Assembly (NCBI GenBank): GCA_947451985.1
Contig: CANGBQ010000003.1
Location: forward strand, 1-39,539
Direction: 5' to 3'
DNA from: Chitinophagaceae bacterium
Lineage (GTDB): Bacteria; Bacteroidota; Bacteroidia; Chitinophagales; Chitinophagaceae
DNA length: 39,539 bases
In this document: in pieces, positions 1 through 9,385 of the stretch
How the letters are laid out: each line of letters starts with the position of its first letter
How positions within the stretch are numbered: position 1 is the stretch's first letter
Translations under genes and position numbers: made by a program
Notes under the pieces: model-generated
The model's database searches: none
What the model was told of the DNA's origin: nothing
Seen by the model: the letters and a program-made list of their open reading frames with translations, nothing else

Positions 1-1442
1 ATAAACCATTGCATAACCCAGGCCACGATCAACGACATGATGGTTCCAAAAAGATACAACCCCATCATGACCATTCCTTGCAAACTCAAAAAGCCAATAT
101 AGATAGCTGGCGGAATCACCAGAGAAATCAGAATTGTATACACCGGCAACCGAGCACTGCAACTCATGAGTGGTGTAATCATGATGGTCAACAGTCTTTC
201 TTTCTTGTTTTCAATGTTCCGGGCGCTCATAATAGCTGGAACTGCGCAGGCAAAACCACTGATCATCGGCATCACGCTTTTGCCATTGAGGCCCACTTTT
301 CGCATCAGCTTATCCGTTAAAAAACTGATTCTTGCCATATAACCCGTGTCTTCCAACAACGTAATCAATCCAAACAGAATCATGATTTGAGGAATAAAAA
401 CCATAATGCCGCTGAGGCCTGCTAAAAAACCATTGACAAACAAATCGGTGAATCTATTGTCAGGAAGTGCGCTGGTGGCAAGGCCGGCAAGTTGGCCAAA
501 AAACCATTCTATCCCATCCATCGGAAACCTTGCCAACCAAAAAACACTCTGAAAAAGGACAAACAAAACCACCAACAATATCAAGTAGCCCCATTTTCTG
601 TGCAGCAGCACATTGTCTAGTTTTTCTGTGAACAAAGATTTTTGAAGCGGGTCCGACTCTACAACGGTTTGTTGCATCACATGCTTGATTCGCGCATAGC
701 GCTGCATGATTTCTTCTGCTTGGGTTCGGGTGGCGTTGAATTTATTGCGGTGAATGATGTCTGCAATTTGCGCTTGTTGATGGTTGTCAAAAGCACAATA
801 CGCGTGATTGATTAAATAATGAATTGCCATGTAATCGCTGGCAGTGGGAATCATTGCCTGTACCTCCTGAATGGCCTTGGGAGCTAGCATAGAAGTGTAG
901 ATAAATGAACGGTTTGTTTGTGAGGATCGATTTTCCGTCACCCATTCAATTGTCTTTTTTAATTCGGCAATCCCTTTGTTTTTGCGAGGGTTCACAGGCA
1001 CAATAGGAACACCGAGTTCCCTTTCCAATCCAGACACATCAATTTTAGTTCCGCTTTTTTTGGCAATATCCGTCATGGTGAGTGCCACCACCACCGGAAG
1101 GTTCAGGTCGATGATTTGAGAACAGAACAACAGATTGCGCTTCAAATTGCTGGCATCTGCTACCAACAAAATCATGTCGGGTTGAATGGTGCTGTCTTGG
1201 TTGATTAATACTTTATAGGAAACCCATTCATCGGCTCTTTTCGGATATACACTATACATACCCGGAAGATCTATGAAATTGGCAGTGAGTGAAGGGGAAA
1301 GCTTTGATAGGCCGGTCTTTTTATCAACCGTAACTCCGGGAAAATTACCCACTTTCTGTTGAAGACCCGTGAGGGCATTGAACAACGAACTTTTGCCACT
1401 ATTGGGATTGCCGACAAACGCTATATTGACTGTTTTGTTCAA
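1..1442 (-). CDS. feoB: FeoB ferrous iron transporter, 3'-truncated by the window
   Basis: Inner-membrane Fe(II) uptake protein with an N-terminal GTPase domain. About 480 codons are visible and the C-terminal part lies beyond base 1. Reading leftward from 1442, the protein opens with the G1 P-loop GNPNSGKSS, followed by GVTVDKK (G2), IDLPG (G3) and a G4 position reading TMTD instead of the usual NxxD. A helical linker and hydrophobic membrane segments follow, including a conserved-looking SGFACAVPAIMS gating-type stretch. No ATG is available near the P-loop; the best start is TTG at 1442-1440, because an in-frame stop lies upstream and no better codon is seen. Its usual partner feoA is not adjacent here but at 19177-19413. 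Family call is firm; start is uncertain. Confidence 0.93.
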   Translation of the reverse strand, partial: MNKTVNIAFVGNPNSGKSSLFNALTGLQQKVGNFPGVTVDKKTGLSKLSPSLTANFIDLPGMYSVYPKRADEWVSYKVLINQDSTIQPDMILLVADASNLKRNLLFCSQIIDLNLPVVVALTMTDIAKKSGTKIDVSGLERELGVPIVPVNPRKNKGIAELKKTIEWVTENRSSQTNRSFIYTSMLAPKAIQEVQAMIPTASDYMAIHYLINHAYCAFDNHQQAQIADIIHRNKFNATRTQAEEIMQRYARIKHVMQQTVVESDPLQKSLFTEKLDNVLLHRKWGYLILLVVLFVLFQSVFWLARFPMDGIEWFFGQLAGLATSALPDNRFTDLFVNGFLAGLSGIMVFIPQIMILFGLITLLEDTGYMARISFLTDKLMRKVGLNGKSVMPMISGFACAVPAIMSARNIENKKERLLTIMITPLMSCSARLPVYTILISLVIPPAIYIGFLSLQGMVMMGLYLFGTIMSLIVAWVMQWF

Positions 1443-1469
1443 AGGAGCAAGGTAAATAAGGGGTTGCTA

Positions 1470-1477
1470 CAAAAGTA
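1470..1477 (-). promoter_or_regulatory. Putative -7 box for feoB
   Basis: On the minus strand this reads TACTTTTG, a match to the Bacteroidota TAnnTTTG element. It lies 27 bases upstream of the proposed TTG start. No clear -33 TTTG is seen, so this is a weak call. Confidence 0.35.
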
Positions 1478-1527
1478 CTATGATTACAGGTGACTTGGTT
1501 TACGAATTAAAGAAAGATATGGTTGAT

Positions 1528-1535
1528 TACCTTTG
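1528..1535 (+). promoter_or_regulatory. Putative -7 box for the M28 peptidase operon
   Basis: TACCTTTG matches TAnnTTTG exactly and is the same octamer found upstream of the DEAD-box and sigma-factor genes. It would give a leader of roughly 95 nt before the ATG at 1639. The -33 element is not obvious. Confidence 0.4.
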
Positions 1536-1638
1536 TGATTAAAGAAAGCAACCTAAAGTCGCCACAAGAGTGACTCATACCAACCGGGTGAAATAACGGA
1601 GGCTATAACAGGTGACCAAAATCAAATCAGATTAACGC

Positions 1639-3267
1639 ATGAAAAAAATATTCTCTTTGTGGATGATACTCGCCTCGATAACGACAGGGATATCACAAAC
1701 CCATCCAAAGACAATTAAAAACATAAAGCAAACTGTCTACTATTTGGCCAGCGATCGTTTGGAAGGCCGACGAACCGGAACAGAAGGCGAACGTTTGGCC
1801 TATGAATATATTCAAAAGGAGTATCGCAAAGCGGGCTTGGCTACCATCCTAGAAAACAACAGCTACATTCAACCTTTCGAGGTAAAAGAAGGCAGAACAA
1901 TCGGTACTGAAACCAACGTAAAAATTCTTGGAAAAAATCTTGAAGTCGATACAGATTTTTTTCCTTTTGCATTTTCGGGAAACTGTACTAACCTGTCTTT
2001 TGCAAGCGTTTGGAACGATGACAGAATAGTAGTTGCAGATTTAAAAGAGACTATTGAATTAAATAAAGCCAATCCGCATTTTGATAGCAAAGAATATATT
2101 ATTGAAATCAGTAAAAAAGCTATAGAAGGAAAGAAATCGATGGTCATTGTATATAACACATCTGAAAATAAAGACAGTTTGTTTTTTGATTCAAAAGACA
2201 AAACCACCCCTTTAAATATTCCGGTTGTTTATTTTACCAAAAAGACAGTTGACGAGATTAAAAACATGTCTAGTATAAAAGCCGTTCCCTGCAACCTGTC
2301 TATTAATGTTGCAGAAAAAAACAGCATAGGCCACAATGTGGTGGGATATATTAATAATGACGCGGCTTATACAGTGGTGGTGGGGGCGCACTATGATCAC
2401 CTGGGTTATGGACAAGATCACAACTCACTGTACACAGGAGTAACTCCTATGATCCACAACGGTGCAGATGACAATGCCAGCGGTACGGCTGCCATGATTG
2501 CGATGATAAAATATTTGCGAAAAAAATCCTACCGGTCATTTAATTATTTATTTGTTGCTTTTTCGGGAGAAGAGTTGGGTTTGTTTGGGTCTAAATATTT
2601 TACAGAGCACACTCCCGTAGACCTTAAAAAAATAAACTACATGGTGAACATGGATATGGTGGGTCGATTAAACGACAGCACTCGAGGCCTCACCATTGGG
2701 GGGTATGGTACTTCTCCCGCATGGGGAAAATTAATCGACCTACACAACCGCTCGTTTGCCATCAAAATAGACAGCGCCGGAAGCGGCCCGAGCGATCATA
2801 CTTCTTTTTACAGAAAAGATTTGCCGGTGTTGTTTTTCTTTACCGGTACACACAGCGATTACCACAAGCCCTCTGATGATGCAGAAAAAATAAACTACAA
2901 AGGCGCGGGGGATATTGTTCAATATATTCTGTCTGTCATTAAAACAACCACGCAACAAGAAAAACTAGTGTTCACCAAAACAAGAGAAGCGGCAAATACT
3001 GGCAAGAGTTCATTTAAAGTTACGATGGGGATTATGCCGGACTATACTTTTAGTGGAATAGGTGTGCTGGTGGATGGCATCAGCGAAGGACGACCCGCTC
3101 AAAAAGCAGGTGTTCGAGTGGGAGATATTATATTGCAGTTGGGTGAATTCCCCGTTCAGGATGTACAAAGCTATATGCAAGTGTTGAATAAGTTTAACAA
3201 GGGCAACGAAACGTTGGTAAAAATAAAAAGGGGTGCTGAAACGATAGAGGTAAAAATTACGTTTTAA
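1639..3267 (+). CDS. Secreted M28-family metallopeptidase with C-terminal PDZ domain
   Basis: Predicted exported zinc aminopeptidase of 542 aa. Residues 1-20 form a signal peptide ending near GISQ. The catalytic domain carries the M28 metal-ligand motifs in order: GAHYDHLG (H251, D253), HNGADDNASG (D277), FSGEELG (E311/E312), NMDMVGR (Asp near 338-340) and DYHKPSDD (H409). The stretch at about residues 90-225 lies between the N-terminal region and the catalytic core, where PA-type insertions occur in this family. Residues 465-542 look like a PDZ domain (GIGVLVDGISEGRPAQKAGVRVGD), probably for substrate or partner binding. It is the first gene of a tight operon; the next gene begins 9 bases after its stop. 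Substrate is unknown. Confidence 0.92.
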   Translation: MKKIFSLWMILASITTGISQTHPKTIKNIKQTVYYLASDRLEGRRTGTEGERLAYEYIQKEYRKAGLATILENNSYIQPFEVKEGRTIGTETNVKILGKNLEVDTDFFPFAFSGNCTNLSFASVWNDDRIVVADLKETIELNKANPHFDSKEYIIEISKKAIEGKKSMVIVYNTSENKDSLFFDSKDKTTPLNIPVVYFTKKTVDEIKNMSSIKAVPCNLSINVAEKNSIGHNVVGYINNDAAYTVVVGAHYDHLGYGQDHNSLYTGVTPMIHNGADDNASGTAAMIAMIKYLRKKSYRSFNYLFVAFSGEELGLFGSKYFTEHTPVDLKKINYMVNMDMVGRLNDSTRGLTIGGYGTSPAWGKLIDLHNRSFAIKIDSAGSGPSDHTSFYRKDLPVLFFFTGTHSDYHKPSDDAEKINYKGAGDIVQYILSVIKTTTQQEKLVFTKTREAANTGKSSFKVTMGIMPDYTFSGIGVLVDGISEGRPAQKAGVRVGDIILQLGEFPVQDVQSYMQVLNKFNKGNETLVKIKRGAETIEVKITF

Positions 3268-3276
3268 TCAAGAGCC

Positions 3277-3711
3277 ATGAAATTAAAAATTGACAACGAA
3301 TTACTGGCCGAAGAGTTTTTTGAAGGAGCTCACCTGTTGGGTATTGTGGCGCCCATTAAAGAATATCAGTTTACCTGGCACATCAATCAAGTTATGGGCT
3401 ACCAATTCAGAATCAACAACAGTCTTGAAATACAATTAAAAAAGAAAAACAGAAATTATTTTTTTTCCATTTATGATTATACGATTCCGGGTACATCGAT
3501 GACGCATTATTTATATCACAATCATTACGATGGAGAGTACCTGTTACCAGAATTTAAACACCTCGATTTTTTATGGCTCATCAAAGGAGAGGAGGTGAGT
3601 AAAGAAGAAATCAGTGATTTACAAAATACCCTCAAGTCGCTGCCGGCAGTTCAGTTGGTGAATGAGATGACGAACGAAAAAATTAAAAACAAACAACACT
3701 TGATTTTTTAA
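3277..3711 (+). CDS. IPExxxVDY family protein
   Basis: Small protein of 144 aa with no signal peptide or membrane segment, probably cytoplasmic. It matches the Bacteroidota-specific IPExxxVDY family, named after a conserved motif; here the motif reads LPEFKHLDF near residue 90, a conservative variant. The N-terminus ([25 protein letters not shown]) and the central sequence [15 protein letters not shown] also fit the family as I remember it. The function is not known. It sits between the M28 peptidase (9-base gap) and the pterin dehydratase (8-base gap), so it is co-transcribed with both. Confidence 0.75.
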   Translation: MKLKIDNELLAEEFFEGAHLLGIVAPIKEYQFTWHINQVMGYQFRINNSLEIQLKKKNRNYFFSIYDYTIPGTSMTHYLYHNHYDGEYLLPEFKHLDFLWLIKGEEVSKEEISDLQNTLKSLPAVQLVNEMTNEKIKNKQHLIF

Positions 3712-3719
3712 GATTGCTT

Positions 3720-3950
3720 ATGTGGAAAGAAGAAAACAATCGGCTGTATAAAAAATTTCAATTTGCGGATTTTGTATCGGCATTTGCTTTTATGGAAAAG
3801 GTGGCTGTATTAGCCGAAACAATGAATCATCATCCACTTTGGACCAATGTGTATAATACAGTGGAGATTTGGCTAAGCACCCATGACGCCGGCAATATCG
3901 TCACAGAAAAAGACCACACCCTGGCCTCGGCCATTGATGGACTTCTTTAA
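3720..3950 (+). CDS. phhB: 4a-hydroxytetrahydrobiopterin dehydratase (pterin-4-alpha-carbinolamine dehydratase)
   Basis: Small cytoplasmic enzyme that dehydrates the 4a-carbinolamine formed by pterin-dependent hydroxylases, recycling the cofactor. The family signature is clear: [31 protein letters not shown], containing the HHP motif and the later His-Asp pair. Length is 76 aa from the ATG at 3720, short but complete for the fold. A TTG at 3714 is possible, but the ATG gives the expected MWKEE start. No aromatic amino acid hydroxylase is seen in this window. The gene ends in a 4-base convergent overlap with selD, the two TAA stops sharing a TTAA palindrome. The neighbour upstream is the IPExxxVDY gene. 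Confidence 0.9.
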   Translation: MWKEENNRLYKKFQFADFVSAFAFMEKVAVLAETMNHHPLWTNVYNTVEIWLSTHDAGNIVTEKDHTLASAIDGLL

Positions 3951-5017
3951 ATTTTCACTTCAATTGTTTTAGGTTGCTGTGCCATCATTTTACCAATGGG
4001 CCGAACAAATTGTCCGTATCCATGCAGTTTTAATAATTCTATTGCTTCTTCCGCGGCGGCGGGTGAAACTGTAAACAGCAACCCCCCGTTCGTTTGAGGA
4101 TCGGGCAGCAAGCTGAATGCTTCCATCACATTGACGCCTTTTTCAAATTGTACTTTTTCGCTGTAGCTATTCCAGTTGCGATAAGTGGCATCGGGGACCA
4201 TTCTTTGCGCCAAGTATTCTTTACAGCTTTCTATCACAGGAATGGTAGCGTAATATATTTCTGCCGAAAGGCCAGCGCCTTCTGTCATTTCAATTAAGTG
4301 ACCCAATAAGCCAAACCCGGTCACATCTGTCATCGCGGTAACTCCTTGAATCAACCCAAGCGATTGACCAATGCTATTGAGTTGGCTCATCTGTTGAATC
4401 ATGGTATCGGTGGCGGTAGATGAAATAACGCCTCTTTTTTGTGCGGTAGATAAAATACCTACTCCGATTGGTTTGGTAAGAAAAATAAGATCGCCCTCTT
4501 GCGCCGTGTGGTTTCTTTTGAGGTGCTGAATGTTAACCATGCCCGTCACCGCCAAGCCAAACAAAGGCTCTGCAGTATCCACACTGTGACCCCCTGCTAA
4601 AGAAATACCGGCTTCTGTACAAGTTGCGCGCGCGCCCTCTAATACTTGTTGAGCGATGGAAGGTGATAATTTTTCTACGGGCCATCCTAGAATAGCAATA
4701 GATAAGAAGGGTTTGCCGCCCATCGCATAGACATCACTAATGGCATTAGCGGCCGCAATTTTTCCAAAATAAAACGGATCGTCTACGATGGGAGTAAAAA
4801 AATCGGTAGTGGAAATGGTCGCCATGCCATTTCCAATATCATATACAGCAGCATCGTCGTTGGTGTGATTACCAACAAGCAACTTTTTGTCTAACACGCC
4901 CACTTGTTCTGTTTGTAGAATAGATGCCAATACAGCGGGGGCTATTTTACAGCCGCAACCGGCGCCAGAAGAATATTCGGTGAGTCGCATAGGTGTGGAT
5001 GTGGGAGATGATGGCAC
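3947..5017 (-). CDS. selD: Selenide, water dikinase (selenophosphate synthetase), Cys form
   Basis: Makes selenophosphate, the active selenium donor, from selenide and ATP. The N-terminus contains [10 protein letters not shown], matching the catalytic loop of the family; the first Cys (C21 here) occupies the Cys/Sec position and the Lys (K24) is present. Further family motifs are [37 protein letters not shown] and [11 protein letters not shown]. The reading starts at GTG 5017, 3 bases after the mnmH stop; ATG at 4990 ([11 protein letters not shown]) is an equally good start. It forms an operon with mnmH. No selA or selB and no in-frame UGA in SelD itself are seen, so the local use of selenophosphate appears to be tRNA selenation. 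Confidence 0.96.
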   Translation of the reverse strand: MPSSPTSTPMRLTEYSSGAGCGCKIAPAVLASILQTEQVGVLDKKLLVGNHTNDDAAVYDIGNGMATISTTDFFTPIVDDPFYFGKIAAANAISDVYAMGGKPFLSIAILGWPVEKLSPSIAQQVLEGARATCTEAGISLAGGHSVDTAEPLFGLAVTGMVNIQHLKRNHTAQEGDLIFLTKPIGVGILSTAQKRGVISSTATDTMIQQMSQLNSIGQSLGLIQGVTAMTDVTGFGLLGHLIEMTEGAGLSAEIYYATIPVIESCKEYLAQRMVPDATYRNWNSYSEKVQFEKGVNVMEAFSLLPDPQTNGGLLFTVSPAAAEEAIELLKLHGYGQFVRPIGKMMAQQPKTIEVKI

Positions 5018-5020
5018 GAT

Positions 5021-6091
5021 TTAGGATTTAATATGGGAAAGTAATTTTTTAGCATTGGTAAACGAATCAACAGATGCTAGAGAAATATTTTGTAGTAACT
5101 GATTTAGCTGGTCTCTTGAATGCAGTGCCTTGGTATAGGTTTTATCATAATAGCGAAGCAACAAAGAGAATGCCTCTTTTAGATTGTTTTCTTTTATACA
5201 CAGAAGGGTTTGTTTTGTTTCGAAGGGACCAAGCCTTTTTTGAATACGTAAGACTGCTTCACATAGTTTTTCTTTATCCAGTCCAGCATACTCTTCTAGT
5301 ATGTGTTCAAGTCTTTCTTCAAATGGAATATCTAGAAAAAAAACGGGTTGCTGACGAATGGTTTTCCATAGTGCATGCGGAATGTTCAACTTGCCGATTC
5401 TCTGGCTTTCATCTTCTATCCAAAAAAATGGCTGCTCTTCGTTGGTAGCAAGATTGGTTTGATACAATGCCAGTGCCAATTTATTTTCAAACATTTCCTG
5501 AGAAGGTTGTGTAGGTTGTCCAATGCCGCCAAAAGCGGAACCCTTATGGTGAGCCAGTGCTTCGAGGTCAATGTTTTTTTCTCCGAGTGTTTGCAGGGCT
5601 TGTAGTAAAGGGGTTTTGCCGCTGCCCGTATAACCACCTAACACCTTCATCTGATAGGGCTGTTCAAATTGCTGTAGGGTCCAGTTTCGATAAGCTTTAT
5701 ATCCGCCAATCAGTACATGCACATCAAAACCATAGAGATCTAGGAGCCAAGCCACGCCTGCGCTTCTCATGCCCCCTCTCCAGCAATGAACAATGATGGT
5801 GTTGGATTTGGATGTGGCGACATTGTGTTGCTCAATGAGCCGCTCCGCTTCTTCCACCATACTCTTCATCTTGACACCAAAAAAATCAAGACCTTTTTTT
5901 ATTGCTATTTGCTTTCCTTGTTGTTTATAGGCCGTCCCCACAATTTTTCTTTCTTCGTCGGTAAACAGGGGCAATGAATAAGCATGGGGTATATGCGCGT
6001 GTTGGTGTTCGCCCGGGCTTCGCACATCAACAATAGGATGGGTGGGTGCCGCTGCCAAAAATTCTGATATGGTTATTCTTTTTATAGACAA
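5021..6091 (-). CDS. mnmH: tRNA 2-selenouridine synthase
   Basis: Replaces sulfur with selenium in 2-thiouridine at the wobble base of tRNAs, using selenophosphate from SelD. The 356-aa protein has an N-terminal rhodanese domain with the catalytic Cys in VHCWRGGMRS (C103), then a P-loop domain with GGYTGSGKT (about 152-160) and the family-typical DLEALAHHKGSAFGG. Start is TTG at 6091, since an in-frame stop lies two codons further upstream and no ATG is available. The next gene, selD, begins 3 bases after its stop, so the donor-making and donor-using enzymes are co-expressed. A terminator hairpin lies just upstream (6107-6127), so its own promoter is not evident. Confidence 0.95.
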   Translation of the reverse strand: MSIKRITISEFLAAAPTHPIVDVRSPGEHQHAHIPHAYSLPLFTDEERKIVGTAYKQQGKQIAIKKGLDFFGVKMKSMVEEAERLIEQHNVATSKSNTIIVHCWRGGMRSAGVAWLLDLYGFDVHVLIGGYKAYRNWTLQQFEQPYQMKVLGGYTGSGKTPLLQALQTLGEKNIDLEALAHHKGSAFGGIGQPTQPSQEMFENKLALALYQTNLATNEEQPFFWIEDESQRIGKLNIPHALWKTIRQQPVFFLDIPFEERLEHILEEYAGLDKEKLCEAVLRIQKRLGPFETKQTLLCIKENNLKEAFSLLLRYYDKTYTKALHSRDQLNQLLQNISLASVDSFTNAKKLLSHIKS

Positions 6092-6106
6092 CAGTTAAAA
6101 ATAAAA

Positions 6107-6127
6107 AGCCACAGTAACACCGTGGCT
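6107..6127 (-). terminator. Intrinsic terminator after rho
   Basis: Inverted repeat AGCCAC (6107-6112) and GTGGCT (6122-6127) with a 9-base loop. On the minus strand it is followed by a T-rich stretch (about 6106-6098). It lies between the rho stop and the mnmH TTG, only 15 bases before mnmH, so it could also act as an attenuator for mnmH-selD. Confidence 0.75.
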
Positions 6128-6150
6128 AGTTAAGTTAATATTCTTTTTGA

Positions 6151-7584
6151 TTATCCATTCATAGAAGTTAAAAACTCTGCATTGTCTTTTGTTCCTTTCA
6201 TGTTTTTAAGCAACACATTGATGGCTTCTTCCGGATTCATATCCGCCATGTGTTTGCGCAACACCCACATTCTTTGGAAAGTGTCTTTGTCTAGCAACAA
6301 ATCGTCTCTTCTGGTAGAAGAAGAAACAATATCAATGGCAGGATAGATACGGCGGTTGGAAAGCTTGCGCTCTAATTGCAACTCCATATTACCTGTTCCC
6401 TTGAACTCTTCAAAGATAACTTCATCCATTTTGCTTCCTGTATCTACAAGCGCTGTTGCGATAATGGTCAACGAGCCGCCATTTTCAATTTTACGCGCCG
6501 CACCAAAGAATTGTTTTGGTTTTTGCATGGCGTTGGCCTCCACACCACCCGACAATACTTTTCCGCTGGAAGGCGCTACGGTATTATGGGCTCTTGCCAA
6601 ACGGGTAATAGAATCTAATAAAATCACTACATCGTGGCCACACTCTACCAGTCTTTTCGCTTTTTGAAGCGCAATGGTAGAAACCTTTACGTGCTTTTCG
6701 GCAGGCTCATCAAACGTAGAGGCAATCACTTCTGCCTTTACACTGCGCTCCATATCTGTTACCTCCTCTGGTCTTTCATCCACCAACACAATCATCAGGT
6801 AACATTCAGGATGGTTTTCTGCAATGGCATTTGCCAGCTCTTTCAAGAGCATCGTCTTACCTGTTTTAGGCTGAGCCACAATCAATCCACGCTGTCCCTT
6901 TCCGATGGGTGTGAACAAATCCATGATACGAGTACTGAAATGATCTGGCTTGGTCGTCAGGTTTAGTCTTTCGAATGGAAACAATGGTGTCAGGTAATCG
7001 AAGGGAACACGGTCTCTTACTTCTTCGGGACTTTTTCCATTGATGGTTTCCACCTTTAGCAACGCAAAATATTTTTCACCTTCTTTAGGGGGACGAACCG
7101 AACCATATACGGTGTCACCAGTTTTTAGACCAAATAATTTTATTTGAGAAGGAGACACGTATACATCATCAGGGCTAGATAAATAATTATAGTCGCTGCT
7201 TCTGAGAAAACCATATCCATCCGGCATCATCTCCAATACACCTTCACCAAGAATCACGCCGTCAAATTCAATATTAAAAGCGGGTGGTTCTTTTCTGTTG
7301 GGATGAACCGGCCTGTTTTCTTTTGCGGGCAAAGGACTTTCGGTTTGAGGCTGTTGCACATCTTCTTGTTGTAACAATTGGGCGATAGCTGGCGGAACAG
7401 AAGATGCTTCTGATGTAATCGGCTGCAATTCCTCTTCCTCTAGTTGTTCTAGTTTTGATTTTTTGGGGAGAGGCTTTTTTTCGGATTCTGCCTTTTTTGT
7501 TTTAGAAACGGCTTCCTCTGTTCCTTTTACAATGCGCTTCCGCTTGGGTTTTTCTCCATCAGGAGATTTTTTTTCTAGTGCCAT
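6151..7584 (-). CDS. rho: Transcription termination factor Rho
   Basis: Hexameric RNA-dependent ATPase/translocase that ends transcription. The protein has 477 aa. Residues 1-100 are a Lys/Glu/Pro-rich low-complexity extension, typical of Bacteroidota Rho. The RNA-binding domain follows with RNP1-like DGYGFLR (122-128). The ATPase core has Walker A AQPKTGKT (237-244), VDERPEE, Walker [17 protein letters not shown], and the Q/R-loop region [20 protein letters not shown]. The start is ATG at 7584. It is single, bounded by a long leader region upstream and a terminator hairpin downstream. Confidence 0.98.
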   Translation of the reverse strand: MALEKKSPDGEKPKRKRIVKGTEEAVSKTKKAESEKKPLPKKSKLEQLEEEELQPITSEASSVPPAIAQLLQQEDVQQPQTESPLPAKENRPVHPNRKEPPAFNIEFDGVILGEGVLEMMPDGYGFLRSSDYNYLSSPDDVYVSPSQIKLFGLKTGDTVYGSVRPPKEGEKYFALLKVETINGKSPEEVRDRVPFDYLTPLFPFERLNLTTKPDHFSTRIMDLFTPIGKGQRGLIVAQPKTGKTMLLKELANAIAENHPECYLMIVLVDERPEEVTDMERSVKAEVIASTFDEPAEKHVKVSTIALQKAKRLVECGHDVVILLDSITRLARAHNTVAPSSGKVLSGGVEANAMQKPKQFFGAARKIENGGSLTIIATALVDTGSKMDEVIFEEFKGTGNMELQLERKLSNRRIYPAIDIVSSSTRRDDLLLDKDTFQRMWVLRKHMADMNPEEAINVLLKNMKGTKDNAEFLTSMNG

Positions 7585-7940
7585 AAGTTTTTTTCTGTAT
7601 GTGTTCCCGGACGTTATTTAAAAGATTTTGTGTTGATTGATTCTGTGTGTCGGGATAAGATCGAGTGGATTGATTAAAAAATTGCGTTAATGAATACTGA
7701 TACGCTTGTCAAAAAATTGGAGTGGTGAAAAATTAATGCTGAAGGTATGACTTTCGAAGCGACTAGATTGGGATAATCATATCTGTCATATCCAATGCAA
7801 TATTACAGGGATTTTTTGAAAAAAAATATTTTTTTTACGCTACGATTAAGACGCTCATTATCATGAAAGTAGTGTGTTAAACACCGAAAGAATGAGTATG
7901 AAGAAGAATAGCGCGTTTCGGAGCATAAATAAAATTCACC
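7585..7940. other. Long non-coding region between rho and the DEAD-box gene
   Basis: About 355 bases upstream of both divergent genes with no convincing reading frame. On the minus strand the first 90 bases before rho are poor in G and relatively rich in C and A, a composition like a Rho-loading site. No exact TAnnTTTG box for rho was found. The part near 7815-7850 is a run of A and T (TTTTTTGAAAAAAAA and a following T run). No RNA gene was recognised. Confidence 0.5.
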
Positions 7941-7948
7941 TACCTTTG
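7916..7948 (+). promoter_or_regulatory. Promoter of the DEAD-box gene
   Basis: The -7 box TACCTTTG (7941-7948) is an exact TAnnTTTG match. TTTC (7916-7919), 21 bases upstream, is a near-match to the -33 TTTG. This predicts a leader of about 120 nt, which contains the short palindrome GGCCT-AC-AGGCC (8004-8015). Confidence 0.55.
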
Positions 7949-8073
7949 TTGTATTCTGCGGCACAAATGCCGGTATTTATTGATAATATTTCATTCCAAT
8001 AAAGGCCTACAGGCCACTCCGTTTTTGATGATGAGGTTCGCTTCATTTCCGCACTCATTTTAATATTTTTATT

Positions 8074-9339
8074 TTGCTGTTTAAAGATTTGCAAATTATT
8101 GAGCCCATTTTGCGTGCGCTCGAACAAGAAGGGTATTCCAACCCCACACCAATTCAAGAAAAAGCCATTCCCATTGTATTGTCCTCTAAGGATCTTTTGG
8201 GATGCGCTCAAACCGGAACCGGAAAAACAGCCGCCTTTGCGATTCCTATTTTACAATTACTGAGCAAACCCCATGCGGCAAAACCTAAAGAAAAAGCTAT
8301 CCGTGCGTTGATTCTTACTCCCACTAGAGAGCTGGCTATTCAAATTGAAGAAAGCTTTAATGCCTACGGAAAAGGTTTGCGCCTACAGCATTTGGTTGTT
8401 TTTGGAGGAGTAAGCCAACATCCTCAAACCGCCGCGTTACAAAGAGGAGTGGACATATTAGTAGCTACCCCTGGTAGACTTTTAGATTTAATGAGTCAAG
8501 GATTCATCAACCTGAAAGATGTAGAAATATTTGTATTGGACGAAGCCGATAGAATGCTTGATATGGGTTTTGTTCATGATGTGAAAAGAGTCATCACCAA
8601 GCTGCCTTCCAAAAGACAAACCTTGTTTTTTTCGGCCACGATGCCCACAGAAATTCAATCTTTGGCGTCGGCTATTTTAACCAATCCTGAAAAAGTTACC
8701 ATCACGCCCGTTTCATCGACAGCCGAAACCATTCAACAAACTGTTTATTGTGTAGACAAACAACAAAAAAGATCCTTGTTGGCGCATTTACTGCAAGATT
8801 CATCAATTGCTTCGGCGCTGGTGTTTACGCGTACCAAGCATGGGGCTGATAAAGTAGTGAAAGACCTGACCAAGGTAGGAATACGGGCAGAAGCGATTCA
8901 TGGAAACAAGTCTCAAAATGCTCGACAACGCGCATTGGGAAACTTTAAAAATCGTCACACGCGGGTATTGGTGGCTACTGATATTGCTGCTCGAGGAATT
9001 GATGTAGATGAGTTAAGCCATGTAATCAATTATGAACTGCCCAATATTCCCGAAACCTATGTCCATCGAATTGGACGGACGGGACGGGCGGGATTGAGTG
9101 GCACAGCTTTTTCGTTTTGTGAAAATGAAGAATTGGCTTACTTGCTCGATATTCAAAAATTGATTGGTAAAAAAATTCCGGTTCAGACCGATCATCCTTA
9201 TCATGTTGAGCTGGTAATGGCTTCCGCCAAAAAAGCCCCCAGCGGCGGAGCGACAACACAAAGAAACCGGAACAATCGTTTTGTGCCTAGAAACAAAAAA
9301 AATACCGGTAATTTTTCAAATCAAAAGAGACAGAATTAA
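8074..9339 (+). CDS. DEAD-box ATP-dependent RNA helicase (RhlE-like)
   Basis: RNA helicase of 421 aa for RNA unwinding, typically in ribosome assembly, mRNA decay or cold adaptation. All motifs are present in order: Q motif [20 protein letters not shown], Ia PTREL, Ib [38 protein letters not shown] and [12 protein letters not shown]. The tail after residue 385 is basic and Asn/Arg-rich ([13 protein letters not shown]), as in RhlE-type enzymes. No ATG is in frame near the start; TTG at 8074 gives [13 protein letters not shown], which fits the family N-terminus, and an in-frame stop lies at 8032. The long leader (about 120 nt) suggests post-transcriptional control. The paralogue assignment within the family is not certain. 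Confidence 0.95.
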   Translation: MLFKDLQIIEPILRALEQEGYSNPTPIQEKAIPIVLSSKDLLGCAQTGTGKTAAFAIPILQLLSKPHAAKPKEKAIRALILTPTRELAIQIEESFNAYGKGLRLQHLVVFGGVSQHPQTAALQRGVDILVATPGRLLDLMSQGFINLKDVEIFVLDEADRMLDMGFVHDVKRVITKLPSKRQTLFFSATMPTEIQSLASAILTNPEKVTITPVSSTAETIQQTVYCVDKQQKRSLLAHLLQDSSIASALVFTRTKHGADKVVKDLTKVGIRAEAIHGNKSQNARQRALGNFKNRHTRVLVATDIAARGIDVDELSHVINYELPNIPETYVHRIGRTGRAGLSGTAFSFCENEELAYLLDIQKLIGKKIPVQTDHPYHVELVMASAKKAPSGGATTQRNRNNRFVPRNKKNTGNFSNQKRQN

Positions 9340-9385
9340 AATATCCGTCAATCTGTTTTTATCTTTACAGGGTAAATAGTAAAAG

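Noticed and set aside
9-320. Plus-strand reading frame of 103 codons at the left edge
   Set aside because: It lies opposite the feoB membrane domain, and its His/Gln/Asn-rich translation is typical of an antisense shadow.
7936-8211. Minus-strand frame of 91 codons over the DEAD-box leader and start
   Set aside because: It overlaps the conserved Q-motif region of the helicase and has no recognisable domain; the strand opposite holds a good promoter.
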